A stretch of 64,000 nt of DNA from Marisediminitalea alba (GTDB lineage: Bacteria; Pseudomonadota; Gammaproteobacteria; Enterobacterales; Alteromonadaceae): the NCBI RefSeq assembly GCF_002993365.1, contig NZ_PVNP01000016.1:1-64000 (forward strand), written 5' to 3'. Within the stretch, counting starts at the first letter, position 1. Every line of letters begins with the position of its first letter. This document shows positions 35,370-46,100 of the stretch, in pieces. A program made the translations under genes and the position numbers. The notes beneath the pieces are model-generated. The model made no database searches. It was not told the origin of the DNA and saw only the letters and a program-made list of their open reading frames with translations.

Positions 35370-36140
35370 ATGAATCAAGCCAAATCAAATTATGCATTAA
35401 GCTCTGCCATCCTGCCGGTGGTAATAGCCGTTGCGCTGCTCTGGGTAATCCAGTCGGCAGGGGTATTGTTTGAGCTGCCGTTAAATGTGCTGGGTGTTAT
35501 TCCGCATGACTGGAGCCGGTTGTACGGGGTAGTCACTTCAGCACTGGTACATGGCTCTTATGAACATTTGTTTAATAACACGCTGCCGCTTATCGTACTG
35601 GGCGCCATGCTGCGCTATGGCTACCCCAATTCCCGTTTAAAAGTACTGATATTTGCCTGGGTAGGTTCGGGGCTGGGCGTGTGGTTGTTTGGCCGCGAAT
35701 CGGTGCATCTGGGCGCCAGTGGTGTTAGTCACGGCTTGTTCTTCTTTTTATTTACGGTGAGCTTGCTGCGCAAAGACAAGCGTTCGGTAGCGCTGATGAT
35801 GATCGCCTTTTTTATGTACGGCGGCATGATCATGTCGATCTTCCCTCGCGATCCCGGCATTTCTTACGAAGCCCATTTCTTTGGTGCATTAGGTGGCGTA
35901 GTGGCAGCCCTGATATTCTGGCGCCATGATCCTAAACTGGCCGAAAAACACTATCAGTGGCAGGATGAAGTGCCGGAGCGGGATGATCCGGTTATTGGCG
36001 ATTTATGGCGGCAGGCTCGTTATCCCGAAGGGCCTGCGGAGCCGGCTAAGTCAGACGCTGACCCCGAGTACAGAGACCGGACAGGGCACGATGGGGCGCA
36101 TCACAACATCGACCGCCACGGCCATCACCGCTATCACTAA
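35370..36140 (+). CDS. Rhomboid-family intramembrane serine protease
   Basis: This 256-residue protein has six predicted membrane helices. The nucleophile is in LGASGVSHGLFFF (Ser117), the partner histidine in YEAHFFGALGG (His169), and the conserved HLFNNTLPLIVLG segment is present. The hydrophilic C-terminal tail is rich in His and Asp (about 210-256) and may bind metal or be disordered. It differs from the rhombosortase at 24446 in length and tail. Its stop overlaps the convergent marC-like gene by 4 bp. Confidence 0.88.
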   Translation: MNQAKSNYALSSAILPVVIAVALLWVIQSAGVLFELPLNVLGVIPHDWSRLYGVVTSALVHGSYEHLFNNTLPLIVLGAMLRYGYPNSRLKVLIFAWVGSGLGVWLFGRESVHLGASGVSHGLFFFLFTVSLLRKDKRSVALMMIAFFMYGGMIMSIFPRDPGISYEAHFFGALGGVVAALIFWRHDPKLAEKHYQWQDEVPERDDPVIGDLWRQARYPEGPAEPAKSDADPEYRDRTGHDGAHHNIDRHGHHRYH

Positions 36141-36763
36141 CTGACAGCGGTCACACTTAGACCAAAATAATCACTGATCCCGGCCAGAATATTGGTGGTA
36201 GCCAATGAGGCCAGAATAAATCCCATCACACGGCTGATGATACTGGCACCGGCACTGCCAATAAGCCGGATAATAACCGACGATGCCAACATAAGTACCA
36301 GCGTAATCAACAGCACAATCATCATCATGGCGGCCGTCTGCGCCTGTTCCCACAGCGTATACACGTTATTTTTGGTAAGCAGCACTGCCGCCAGCATGGC
36401 GCCGGGACTGGCGATCGATGGCACGGCAATAGGAAAAACGGCAGTTTCACGAATGGTGGCCGCCATCTTAATTTCCTGTTCGGGCTTACTTTCACCAAAA
36501 ATCATCGTCAGCGCAAAAATAAACAGCACAATGCCACCGGCTATCTGAAAAGCTGCTAACGGTATATGCATCGCGGTTAAGATGATTTCACCGGCAACAA
36601 TGAAAAACAACAGTATTGCACTGGAAGCCATAAAAGCGATTAGTGCGATAAGGCGGCGTTGTACCGGCGTATGCTGTTTGGTGGCTGCAATAAACACCGG
36701 CAGGGTGCCGATGGGGTCGATAACCGCGAAAAAGTAAATAAGTACCGGAATAAAGTCGATCAC
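36137..36763 (-). CDS. MarC-family integral membrane protein
   Basis: This 208-residue protein has six membrane helices and the family features FFAVIDPIGTLPVFIAAT near the N-terminus and AVPSIASPGAMLAAVLLT in the middle, both typical of the MarC/UPF0056 family. Function is unknown; the former link to multiple antibiotic resistance was not upheld for E. coli MarC. The start is GTG at 36763. It is 3 bp downstream of the methyltransferase-like gene, probably in one operon. Confidence 0.9.
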   Translation of the reverse strand: MIDFIPVLIYFFAVIDPIGTLPVFIAATKQHTPVQRRLIALIAFMASSAILLFFIVAGEIILTAMHIPLAAFQIAGGIVLFIFALTMIFGESKPEQEIKMAATIRETAVFPIAVPSIASPGAMLAAVLLTKNNVYTLWEQAQTAAMMMIVLLITLVLMLASSVIIRLIGSAGASIISRVMGFILASLATTNILAGISDYFGLSVTAVS

Positions 36764-36766
36764 AGG

Positions 36767-37369
36767 TTATAACCAGCGCGGCACCAGGTTTTGGTAAGCC
36801 AGATAGCGGTCTTTGTAGCGGGCATTTAAAAACACTTCCTCTAATTGCGTTTGCTTTCTAAGTGCTGCCAGTCCAACTAGCATGCACACCAAACTAAACA
36901 GACTCGGTAAAGCCAGAAAAAAGCCAACCTGAGCAATGGCAACGCCGATGTAGCCTGGATTACGGCTGATGCTATACAAACCCTGCTCAATCAGGGCGTG
37001 GTCGTGATGGTTAACAATGCCACTGCGCCATTGCTTACCCAGTGAGAAATTGGCGCCCACGGCAAGTGCAAAACCAACCAGCAAAAAGCCAGCCCCAGAC
37101 CATTGCAATGGCACTATGAGCAGCCATTCGAAAGGCACCAGATACTCAAATGCCACTGGCTGGAAGGCAACCACAACCGTTACCAGCCAGATGGTGGCGC
37201 GAAAGACTCTGAATGCCAGGTGATTCCACCAATGGCAACTGTAAGTGGGCCCCATAGAAACAACGGGCTGGTGCGTGCGTTTTTTATACAGAATTAGTGC
37301 GGTGTAAAATACCGCTACAAAGGTAAAGAAGCCCGCCAGAAAATACCGCAGCAGGAAAAAATCTTCCAT
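36767..37369 (-). CDS. Membrane methyltransferase-like protein (PEMT/ICMT family)
   Basis: This 200-residue protein has four to five membrane helices and the C-terminal SAM-binding pattern GLYSISRNPGYIG followed by a Glu and an Arg-Tyr-Tyr element (LEEVFLNARYKDRYLAYQN). That is the layout of phospholipid N-methyltransferase and isoprenylcysteine methyltransferase relatives. The substrate is unknown; in bacteria many members act on lipids or small molecules. It is cotranscribed with the MarC-like gene. Confidence 0.8.
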   Translation of the reverse strand: MEDFFLLRYFLAGFFTFVAVFYTALILYKKRTHQPVVSMGPTYSCHWWNHLAFRVFRATIWLVTVVVAFQPVAFEYLVPFEWLLIVPLQWSGAGFLLVGFALAVGANFSLGKQWRSGIVNHHDHALIEQGLYSISRNPGYIGVAIAQVGFFLALPSLFSLVCMLVGLAALRKQTQLEEVFLNARYKDRYLAYQNLVPRWL

Positions 37370-37457
37370 ACACCACTCCCATGTGAAACTGCATATATGA
37401 TTACGTAATAATGTCCGGCGTGCAATTCAGGTTAGCCCAATGACACCTCGTTTCAAC

Positions 37458-38828
37458 TCAAGCCGGGGCGGATTCGAGCCTTTTTTGCACAATGTACAGT
37501 CTGTACCCGAGCATAATAGCGGCGCTGGTCAAGCCGGCAATAATACCTATCCAGAAGCCATCGGCTGCCATGGGTTCGCTGCTGAGCCAGTCTGTGCGAC
37601 CTAAAATGACGCCAATGGGCAGCCCAATCAGCCAGTAGGCACAAAAGGTAATATAGAACATGGCTGTTGTGTCTTTGTAGCCCCGCAAAGCGTTGGCAGA
37701 AATTACCTGTATGGCATCAGAAAACTGGAACAAAGCTGCGTATATTAACAGCTGTGATGAGATAGCAAATACCGCCTCGTTACTGGTATAAAGGCTGATG
37801 ATCAGTCCTTTGGCCAATAGCGTAAAGGTAGCGGTTAAACAGGCCACGCTCAGACCAATGACAATAGCACTTTTTACTGCCACACGAGCCTGGCGAATTC
37901 GGTGCTGACCCAGCCGGTAACTGACACGAATGGAAATAGCCATGCCCATACTAAGCGGAAACATAAACATTAACGCCGAAAAGTTTAGGGCAATTTGATG
38001 GGCAGCCACAATGTTGGCGCCAAACGGGGCCAGCAACAGCGCTATCACCGCAAACAACGTCACCTCAAACAATACCGTCATGGCGATCGGCAGACCAAGC
38101 CGAAACGTTTGTGAAATGGTGCGCCAGTGCGGTTTATGCCAGTGAACAAATAACTGATAACGGCGCAACCGGGGCGCCAGCGTAATATAAATTAAGGTAG
38201 CGATGGCCATTGCTACAAACACCAGCGCCGTGGCGACACCACAACCCGCACCGCCCATGGCTTCGATACCAAAGCCGCCGTAAACAAACAGGAAGTTTCC
38301 AGCGATATTTACCGCCAGACCAATAACCGTAATGATCATACTGGGTTTAGTGTGGCCCAGCGCTTCACAGTAATTACGTGACCATTGATACAGCGCAAAG
38401 GCCGGAAATGCCAGAAACACGTAGTACACATACTCGGCCGTGATCCCGGCAAGATTGGCTTCCATGGGAAACAAGTTCACAATACTTCTGGCGTAAAACG
38501 CGCCAAACAACGGCACAATACTCACAAGTAACAGCAAATAGCCGGCTTGCTGGGTGGCATTAGCCACATCATCGGTGCTTTTAGCGCCGTGTAAGCGGGC
38601 GATAAGCGGCGGGATCGCCAGTGCAATACCCTGGATAAAGCTCATGATAGGGATAGAAATACTGAATCCCAGCGCTACTGCGGCCATGTCTACGGCGCTG
38701 TAGCGCCCGGCGATAATCGTATCGCTAACGCCCATCAGCATTTGCGTAATTTGCGCAATCAGTAACGGCCAGGCCAGTTTAATAAGGCGGCGGCTTTCCA
38801 GCGCCGTACGTGGCAATATTACCATCAT
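37458..38828 (-). CDS. MATE-family efflux transporter
   Basis: This 456-residue inner-membrane antiporter has twelve helices in two bundles and belongs to the NorM-type MATE family (SRRLIKLAWPLLIAQITQML, GVSDTIIAGRYSAVDMAAVA and a matching second half). It would expel cationic drugs using a sodium or proton gradient. The start codon overlaps the moeA stop by 1 nt (TAATG), so it is translated with moeA, although no functional link to molybdenum cofactor synthesis is known. Confidence 0.93.
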   Translation of the reverse strand: MMVILPRTALESRRLIKLAWPLLIAQITQMLMGVSDTIIAGRYSAVDMAAVALGFSISIPIMSFIQGIALAIPPLIARLHGAKSTDDVANATQQAGYLLLLVSIVPLFGAFYARSIVNLFPMEANLAGITAEYVYYVFLAFPAFALYQWSRNYCEALGHTKPSMIITVIGLAVNIAGNFLFVYGGFGIEAMGGAGCGVATALVFVAMAIATLIYITLAPRLRRYQLFVHWHKPHWRTISQTFRLGLPIAMTVLFEVTLFAVIALLLAPFGANIVAAHQIALNFSALMFMFPLSMGMAISIRVSYRLGQHRIRQARVAVKSAIVIGLSVACLTATFTLLAKGLIISLYTSNEAVFAISSQLLIYAALFQFSDAIQVISANALRGYKDTTAMFYITFCAYWLIGLPIGVILGRTDWLSSEPMAADGFWIGIIAGLTSAAIMLGYRLYIVQKRLESAPA

Positions 38829-40066
38829 TAGCCCAGTTTACCGGCAATAGAAAAAGGCTGGATCTCTACCCAGTCGCCGGTCTTCAGCCCATCAGCTTCG
38901 GCCGGGATCAGCATGTAGCAGTTTGCCTTGCTAAAGCTGGTCATCACCCCGGAACTTTGTTTGGCCAGTGGCGTAACGATAAGCGTGCCATCTGCATTCT
39001 GGCTGAACATCGCGCGCTGGAAATCCAGCCGTCCGGCGCGACGTTTAATATCGCGGGTAATTTGTGCTTTGAGGGTGAGGCGATGGCCGTTACCCAAACC
39101 GGTTTCGCCCTGCAAATGGCGGATCACCGGTACCACTAATTGTTCGGTAGTAACGCAGGCCGAAACCGGATTACCCGGCAGGCCGCAGAATACCGCGTTG
39201 CCTAAGCGGCCAAATGCAAAGGGTTTACCCGGTTTGATGGCGACTTTCCAAAAGCCAATCTCGCCGAGTTCATCGAGCACGGGTTTAACAAAATCAGCAT
39301 CGCCCACTGATACACCGCCGCTAGAGATGATCACATCACAGCTTTGCTGTGCCTCCTGCAAAACCTGCTTCAGGGTTTCCGGTTCATCTGCCACAATCCC
39401 AAAATTGTTAATTTGTACCTGCCAGTTTTGCAATAAAGCGGCTACACCGGTGCGGTTTGACTCGTAAATCTGGCCGGTGGCAAGTGGGTTACCGGCTTCG
39501 ACTAATTCATCGCCGGTGGCAAGCAGGCCAATAGTAAGCTGACGATAAACGTCTACTGAAGCGAGGCCCAGTGAGCTCAATAACATGGTGTCGGTGGCCG
39601 TTAAGCGATGCCCGGTATCAAACAACTGGTCACCCCGGGCGATATCGCTGCCGGTCTCACGAATATTGGCCAGTTCGGCGGTATCGGTTTGCAATGTAAT
39701 GGTGTCGTCTTCCCGGCTAACATTTTCCTGAATGATCACCGCGTCACAGTCGGCCGGAATAGGGGCACCGGTCATAATACGCACACACTGGCCGGGTAAT
39801 ACTGTTGGCGACTGACTGTCACCAGCAAAAACAGCGCCGACTACCTTGAGCGTATTGCCCGCCTGACCATCGCTACTTTTAAGCGCATATCCGTCCATTG
39901 CCGAGTTATTGCAGGGCGGCACATTAAGTGAAGCGACCACCGGGGTGGCCAGTACCCGGCCAACGGCCGCTTTTACATCTGTTTTTTCGCTAACGCTAAC
40001 CGGCTGCGTTTGACTGAGCATAGTAGCGATTGCATCGGGTAATGATAACCAGGGAGAATTAGACAT
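38828..40066 (-). CDS. moeA: Molybdopterin molybdenumtransferase MoeA
   Basis: This 412-residue enzyme inserts molybdenum into adenylylated molybdopterin. Typical segments are PPCNNSAMDGYAL, GAPIPADCDAVIIQENV, GLLATGDELVEAGNPLATGQ, SSGGVSVGDADFVKPVL and GLPGNPVSACVTTEQLVVPV. ATG 40066 (MSNSPWLSL) is chosen; the frame extends to 40084 with six further residues. The usual partner moeB is not adjacent; instead the MATE gene is coupled downstream. It fits with the CoxDE/MocA-like genes at 31.5-35.3 kb as part of molybdo-enzyme biogenesis. Confidence 0.95.
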   Translation of the reverse strand: MSNSPWLSLPDAIATMLSQTQPVSVSEKTDVKAAVGRVLATPVVASLNVPPCNNSAMDGYALKSSDGQAGNTLKVVGAVFAGDSQSPTVLPGQCVRIMTGAPIPADCDAVIIQENVSREDDTITLQTDTAELANIRETGSDIARGDQLFDTGHRLTATDTMLLSSLGLASVDVYRQLTIGLLATGDELVEAGNPLATGQIYESNRTGVAALLQNWQVQINNFGIVADEPETLKQVLQEAQQSCDVIISSGGVSVGDADFVKPVLDELGEIGFWKVAIKPGKPFAFGRLGNAVFCGLPGNPVSACVTTEQLVVPVIRHLQGETGLGNGHRLTLKAQITRDIKRRAGRLDFQRAMFSQNADGTLIVTPLAKQSSGVMTSFSKANCYMLIPAEADGLKTGDWVEIQPFSIAGKLG

Positions 40067-40145
40067 AAGGCACTGACTCAACAAAATTTGCTGCGGAGTA
40101 TAGCACTATCCCGCGCGACTTTTACATGCCCGCTATCCCGAGCTT

Positions 40146-42998
40146 TCACTCATTGGCAGAGTGGTTATACCATTTGCTTATCATGGCCAGAATTTCGACT
40201 TCTTTAAAGGGCTTGCTCAAGTGGTCGTTCATGCCTGAGGCCAGAGCTTTTTGCTTGTCTTCAAACATGGCTGCAGCAGTGAGAGCGATGATTGGTACCG
40301 CAATCCCCAACTGGCGGATTTCACGGGTGGCTGTGTAGCCGTCCATTACCGGCATCTGGACATCCATTAATACCATATCAAAGGTTGTCTTGCGTACCTG
40401 TTCGACGGCCTCCTGACCATTATTGGCCAGGGTGATTTTCATGCCCAGGCCATTAAGCTGTTCTGTTATAACTTCCTGATTAATCGGGTTGTCTTCCACC
40501 ACCAGAATGTTGGCAGGCCCGGGGAGTTCCACTTGTGGAGTGCTGCTGGCAAGGTTCTGATAATGAGCCCGTTGTTCGGTAGTTGCTACGGTAACAGGCA
40601 CGGTAAAAGTAAATTCAGAGCCTTTGCCTAACTCGCTGCGGACATTTAACTCACCGCCCATGGCGGTGGTCAGGCGATGGCTGATGGTCATTCCCAGCCC
40701 TGAGCCACCATAAACCCGGCTAGTAGAGGAGTCGGCCTGAGTAAAGGCCTCAAATAATACCGCCTGTAATGCCGGGCTCATCCCGATCCCGGAGTCCTGA
40801 ACATGCCAGCAAAGCAGGTTTTTACCGTTACTATCTTGTTGTTGCTCGACCATCAGGATAACGCTTCCCTCGTGGGTAAACTTAATGGCATTACTTAGCA
40901 GATTGGCCAGTACCTGTTTAATACGCAGAGAGTCGCCCACAAAGTATGGCTGGGAGATCTTGCCAAAGCGGCAGGAAAAACTCAGCCCTTTGCTTTCAGC
41001 CTGACCACGGAATAAATCATCAAGCTGACCGATAATTTCACGCAACGAAAAAGTAACCGACTCGAGATGCATTTTATTGGCTTCAATTTTAGAAAAATCG
41101 AGAATATCGTTAATGATACTGAGCAGCAGTTCACCTGCCTGGTGAATTTTGTTAAACCGGTCTTTCGCCTGATCCGGCGTGTGATCCTTAAGGCCAAGGC
41201 GGCTAAGGCCCAGAATAGCGTTCATGGGCGTTCTGATCTCATGACTCATATTGGCCAGAAACTCACTCTTGGCGCGGTTAGATTCTTCTGCTTGTTGCAT
41301 GGCTTCGTTTTGTCTTTGTTCTGAGAGAACCAGGCGCTGGTTAGTGAGCGAGAGCTCCTTGGTGCGTTTGTCTACCTCAAATTCTATTTCATCGGTATAG
41401 CCCGCGACGATAATCATAAACCAACCAAGCAGACCGGCAAACAAGGTGGCACTGGCGAGTAACAAGTGTACTCCCCAGGGCTGATTGATAAAGATACTTT
41501 CGTTGGCGATATACAGCACCCAGCTTCTGGCCCCCAGTGATATTTCGTAGCGGTTGAGCAGAGGAAATTCGTCGTTGATCTGCTGTTCATTCGGGCTCAC
41601 AGCAGATAACAGCTGTTGCTGAGCGGTGCTCAGGTTCTTGCTGTACAGGATGCCGGTTTCAACACCTTCCATGGGATCCATCAGCAAAATAACGTTATTG
41701 TTTTTTGTGTTGCTAAAAGCCAGTGAGGCCAAATCCAGAACGCGAATAACGCCGGTGGCATAACCGTTTTGAAAGGTATGTTTCTGATCAGATTTAACCG
41801 GCAGAAACAGCAATACACCGGCTTGCTGGCTGTCGTTTTGTACCAGCATGATAGGGGGAGTGGGGTATATTTGTTCGGTTTGCCAGGCAACCTTTAAAGC
41901 TTCCTGGCGGGATGCTTGCGAATACACATCGTAACCAAGGGCTTTTATGTTGTCGGCAAAGGGCTCAATAAAGGCCACCACAACGTGCAAAGGGCGCGGT
42001 GTAAAGGGGATGAGCTCACCGTTAGCATCACGCTCGGTGATGGTAAATTCGAGGCTGGCGTGCTCTGCCGCATAGCTACGTTGAAGCTGGGATTGGAGTT
42101 GGTGCACGTTATCGCCGGTTACCCGAATGTTCCATGACAGCCCTTGTAAAACCGGGTTTTCATCAAGAATTCTGGCAGTAAACCGGCGAAATTGCGTAGG
42201 CGTTAGATTGGGTTCGGCCTTTACCAGCCCAGCAACTGAGTACAGAATGTTAGTGGCATTGCTGACACTGGCTTCCAGATTATTGGCCAGGGTACTGGCA
42301 TCGTTATTAAACTCGGCGGTTTGCTTGTTGCGCTCTTCGTTAATGGCCAGTGTACATAATACGGCAGCAGACAGTGTAAACCCGGCCAGAGAGGCGAAAG
42401 TAAAGCGACTGCGGGGAAAATGCGTAACCGCAAGGCGGGGAAACAAGGATAACAGCCAGGGCAGGGTGAAAATAATTCCTATGGCATCGCCCGTCCACCA
42501 GCTTAACCAGGTAGATAACAGGTTTTCCTCGCTGATAATGCCTTGTTGCAGCAGCAACATGACGCTTAAGGTACAGCCTACCAGCGTGCTCAGGACTGCG
42601 GTAATAAACAGAAATCGGAAAATCACCGCGGGCTTGCGGTAGGTCATGGGTAACCCCACAAAACGGCGCACCAGAAAATACCCAACATGAGCCTGTAGCG
42701 TTGCATAAAGCGCCATGAGAACTGGGATCAACCAATCATTGATTTCGGTGCCGCCACTTATTCGAATGTAAACACTGATACTAAACGCACCAATAAAAAT
42801 ACCCGTTAATGCGCGTTGGCCAAAGGCTAAGACAGCGGCCAGGGCGAGGCCTGCGGGAGGCCAGATAATGGTGGCAAAGCCTGGAGGCACTGCCATTAAC
42901 TGACCGATATACCCCAGCAGAAAATAGCCAACGGCGGTAATTGAAATAACTTCAACAGTAAGCCAGCGTTGCCGGATGGTTTTGGTGGATGTCTGCAT
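40146..42998 (-). CDS. Hybrid sensor histidine kinase with MASE1 and CHASE domains
   Basis: This 950-residue inner-membrane kinase has an N-terminal MASE1 membrane sensor (eight or so helices, [20 protein letters not shown]) and a periplasmic CHASE domain (about 250-430, [20 protein letters not shown]). A further membrane helix (about 500), a coiled linker and a HisKA domain with SHEIRTPMN (His at about 584) follow. It ends with a HATPase domain ([11 protein letters not shown] about 703) and a receiver domain with Asp at about 872 ([11 protein letters not shown]). No Hpt or response regulator gene adjoins it, so the phosphorelay partner is elsewhere. CHASE domains often bind small extracellular ligands; the ligand is unknown. 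Confidence 0.94.
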   Translation of the reverse strand: MQTSTKTIRQRWLTVEVISITAVGYFLLGYIGQLMAVPPGFATIIWPPAGLALAAVLAFGQRALTGIFIGAFSISVYIRISGGTEINDWLIPVLMALYATLQAHVGYFLVRRFVGLPMTYRKPAVIFRFLFITAVLSTLVGCTLSVMLLLQQGIISEENLLSTWLSWWTGDAIGIIFTLPWLLSLFPRLAVTHFPRSRFTFASLAGFTLSAAVLCTLAINEERNKQTAEFNNDASTLANNLEASVSNATNILYSVAGLVKAEPNLTPTQFRRFTARILDENPVLQGLSWNIRVTGDNVHQLQSQLQRSYAAEHASLEFTITERDANGELIPFTPRPLHVVVAFIEPFADNIKALGYDVYSQASRQEALKVAWQTEQIYPTPPIMLVQNDSQQAGVLLFLPVKSDQKHTFQNGYATGVIRVLDLASLAFSNTKNNNVILLMDPMEGVETGILYSKNLSTAQQQLLSAVSPNEQQINDEFPLLNRYEISLGARSWVLYIANESIFINQPWGVHLLLASATLFAGLLGWFMIIVAGYTDEIEFEVDKRTKELSLTNQRLVLSEQRQNEAMQQAEESNRAKSEFLANMSHEIRTPMNAILGLSRLGLKDHTPDQAKDRFNKIHQAGELLLSIINDILDFSKIEANKMHLESVTFSLREIIGQLDDLFRGQAESKGLSFSCRFGKISQPYFVGDSLRIKQVLANLLSNAIKFTHEGSVILMVEQQQDSNGKNLLCWHVQDSGIGMSPALQAVLFEAFTQADSSTSRVYGGSGLGMTISHRLTTAMGGELNVRSELGKGSEFTFTVPVTVATTEQRAHYQNLASSTPQVELPGPANILVVEDNPINQEVITEQLNGLGMKITLANNGQEAVEQVRKTTFDMVLMDVQMPVMDGYTATREIRQLGIAVPIIALTAAAMFEDKQKALASGMNDHLSKPFKEVEILAMISKWYNHSANE

Positions 42999-43138
42999 AG
43001 GCCTCGTTGGCTAATAGTGGCTGATTAGCAAAGGTAACGGGAAAGTGCTTGGTTTAGAGTCTAACAGATATGTGTAGGTTAGCTATGCGCGAAGAGATTT
43101 ATTTTGGGGAAACCAATCATTTGCGGGATTTCGACAGG

Positions 43139-43171
43139 AAACAGGTGCCTGCCCTGGGCAGGCACCTGTTT
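43139..43171. terminator. 33-bp near-perfect palindrome after the FG-GAP gene
   Basis: A 16-bp arm (AAACAGGTGCCTGCCC) and its complement meet around a single T at 43155. The hairpin lies 14 bp past the stop codon of the minus-strand FG-GAP gene and is followed there by TTTCC, so it probably ends that transcript. Confidence 0.75.
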
Positions 43172-43184
43172 AACTAACGCTAAG

Positions 43185-46100
43185 TTAACGTAACCAGTAC
43201 ATGGCAGCGCTGGTACCTAACAGCATTTCAAGACCATTATCGCCCATTCGGGTGCGCATGCTCTGCGGGGTTGGCTGACCAACAAGCTGAGTGCCAGACC
43301 AGATTTTAAAACCGTTGTGGTCAAACTTAGCGACCCGGTTTACATCACTGGCGTTGTAAGTTTCGCCTTCTTCCTGAACGGCCAGGAACCAGCCTTGCTC
43401 GTTTTCGGTGGAGACATCCACAACAACATCAAGTACGGCACCAGCGGTGGTACGCTGAACTTCGGAGAGGGTATTATCGTTAAGTTCGAATACGATGATT
43501 GAGGTTTCGTCCTGATAAGACAGCTGTCTGAGATCAGAAACGCACAGTAGTTCAGGCGCGCTGTCGGTGTCGTAGTTAATCAGTTCTAATCGATCACAGC
43601 GCTGGTCAATAAAGCTCTGCTCAGCAAACGACGAACTGGTGCGGGTTAACAGCGACAGTCGCTCACCATAACTGACAATTGCGACGTTTTGCGTGCCATC
43701 GTGATAAGCCGTGAAATCAGAGATATAGTTGTTGAATGTATAACTGGCCAGTAACAGCTGATTTTGAATATCCACCGCTTTTATCTGATTACTGTCTTCG
43801 TAAACCAGATCGTCGTAGCCATCGTTGTTCATATCGATAGCCCTGATCACACCAATGTCGCTGTCGTAATCACCGGCATTGGACCATTGCACCGTACCAT
43901 CGTGTAGTTGAATAACCGAAATGGCACCATCGTAGGTCTCTGTAGTAGGGACAAAAATATCGCCGGCACCATCGTTATTGAAGTCAGCGGTAACGGCGCT
44001 GGTGCTGTTATCCCAGTTGCTGGATAACTCGCCACCCACTGCCGTAACGCCGTTGGTGTCCATGGTTAGGATGCGGCCGCCTTCGTAACCACTTTGCGAA
44101 CTGGGAACGAAAAAGACAGCCCGCTCATCGCCTGGCAACAGATCGGCCCAACCGGCAGCAGTGAAGTAATCGAGCTCGACGGCTGTGCGCAGCTCATTAG
44201 TAGTGGGAATGCCGTTAGCGACATCTGCAGAGGCCAAAACGTCTTCGCCCGTGGAGGTGGTTCCGGAAGACCAGAACAATTCCAGTGCGCCGTCATTATC
44301 GGCATCACCGGCAGTGAGCGATACCGCGCTATGGGCAAGCATATCGATACTCCAGTCGTTGACCAGTGAACCGCCATTCAATGAGTAAGCGGAGATGTTA
44401 CCCCACTGACAATCAGCGGTAAGGAGTTCGTCCCGGTTGTCCTGGTCGATGTCGTAGCTAATCAGATCGCAGATATTCAAATCGTCGATGGCGGCTAACT
44501 GCGAACGGTCTCTGGCATCGTAGACAGTTACTGCTCCCCATCTGCTTGCGCCAAAGATTTCGGCAACGCCGTCGCCATTGATGTCGCCGGCAGCCACGTG
44601 CTCGCTACCAAAGCCCGAGCCGTTGTACCACTGGTTTTCACCACTATTGAGGTCGTAAACCAGGCCGGTATTGACAATAAGCTCCATAGCGCCATCGTTA
44701 TCCACGTTGGCTACCGCAAAATCATCGGCACCATCAAGATCGAAGGTAAACAGCGGTGTAGCAGGGGATGCAAAAGACAGTATATCGAGTTGGCGACCCG
44801 CATCGCTGTAATCGTCGTCACCAGAAAGGATAAACAACTCCGGAATACTATCGCCATCGATATCTGCCAGACGCGCCGCTATAACATAGCGGTTGTTGTT
44901 ACTATAAACCGGACTGGCCGAACCGTTCAGATCGGTGATAGTGCTTACGCCATGGGCGGTAGCTACCACAATATCAGCTTTACCATCATCATTAATGTCG
45001 CCGGCCATAACATTTTTGATAGCGCCGGCTACGCCAATTTCGCCACCATACATCCAGCTCTGTTCGTAGCTGTTGGCATTGACCTTAATGATTGAAATAC
45101 CCCGTGACGAATCGGTTGTCAGCAGCTCATTGTTGCCGTCGCCATCGAAGTCGGCCACCCATAGGGAGTCGTTGCTGTAAGGCACTTCAATGCCACTGCG
45201 AACAAGCATATTGGTGTTATCTGATGTGGCTTCAATACTGACACTGTGGGTGTCGGTATTGCTACTGTCGGGCCAGCCAAAGGTGAATTCATAACGGTGT
45301 TGCGGAAACAGGAAGTTATCCGGCACGTCCCAGGTGATTAATCCGTCTTCGTCAATACTGGCGTTTGCCGGGCCGGCAACGAGCGAAGCATTAGAAGAGG
45401 AGTCCCGCACATCCGGGTCGACAATAAGCGCCGAGAACTGTACCTGTGAGCCGGCTCTCACTGTTTCGGGAACATTTTGTAGCTCAACCTGGGCCGGTGA
45501 GTCGCCCACCTCAAAAGAGGTAAGGGAGCCCTGAATGCGGTTAGCACCATCAGACACCACCATGGCAACTTCCAGTATGTCGTTGTGTACTACTAAACCA
45601 GCCGGCAGGACAGTGCTGTGTTGATCTTCCACCAGCACGCCATTTATGTACCAGTTGTAGGTAATTTCCAGCTCGTCCTCCGGTGTGTCCGGATCGTAAT
45701 AATAGCCCGGTGACACCTCTACGGGCGTTGTTGCAAGCACTTCATAGAAATACCAATCTACCCCATAAACCTGAGGCGGGCGTGACAGAATATCCAGGCT
45801 GACAAGCTCTGTGCCGGATAAGTCATCGAACATTAACGCATACCAGGACGCTAAATAAGTACCCGTATCCATGGTGCCGTCGTTATCGGCGTCTTTATTG
45901 ATCAACAAGTCACTGTCCTGAGCCTGGACAGTAACGGTTGAGTCGGCAACGAGGGTCAATAGCCCATCATAGCTATTTGGTGGCAGTCCATCGTTGGATG
46001 CAAATACCAGATTAACCTTGCCGGCATCGCTGAAGAACAGGTCACCTGATAGATCAAAACTTATCTCACCGGTGTTAAAGGAATAAGAAATATCAGACTG

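Noticed and set aside
36137..36140. Overlap of the rhomboid and marC-like genes as an error
   Set aside because: Both frames are full-length and convergent. A 4-bp overlap of stop codons is acceptable.
42127..42642. 171-codon plus-strand frame
   Set aside because: It is antisense to the sensor kinase (CHASE and MASE1 regions), where the sense frame has clear domains.
43139..43171. Palindrome containing GGCAGGCACC, similar to the GGACAGGCA repeats
   Set aside because: The similarity covers too few bases, and the ATTCGATT end is missing. A transcription terminator explains it.
44598..45095. 165-codon plus-strand frame
   Set aside because: It lies antisense within the FG-GAP lipoprotein and contains no recognisable domain.
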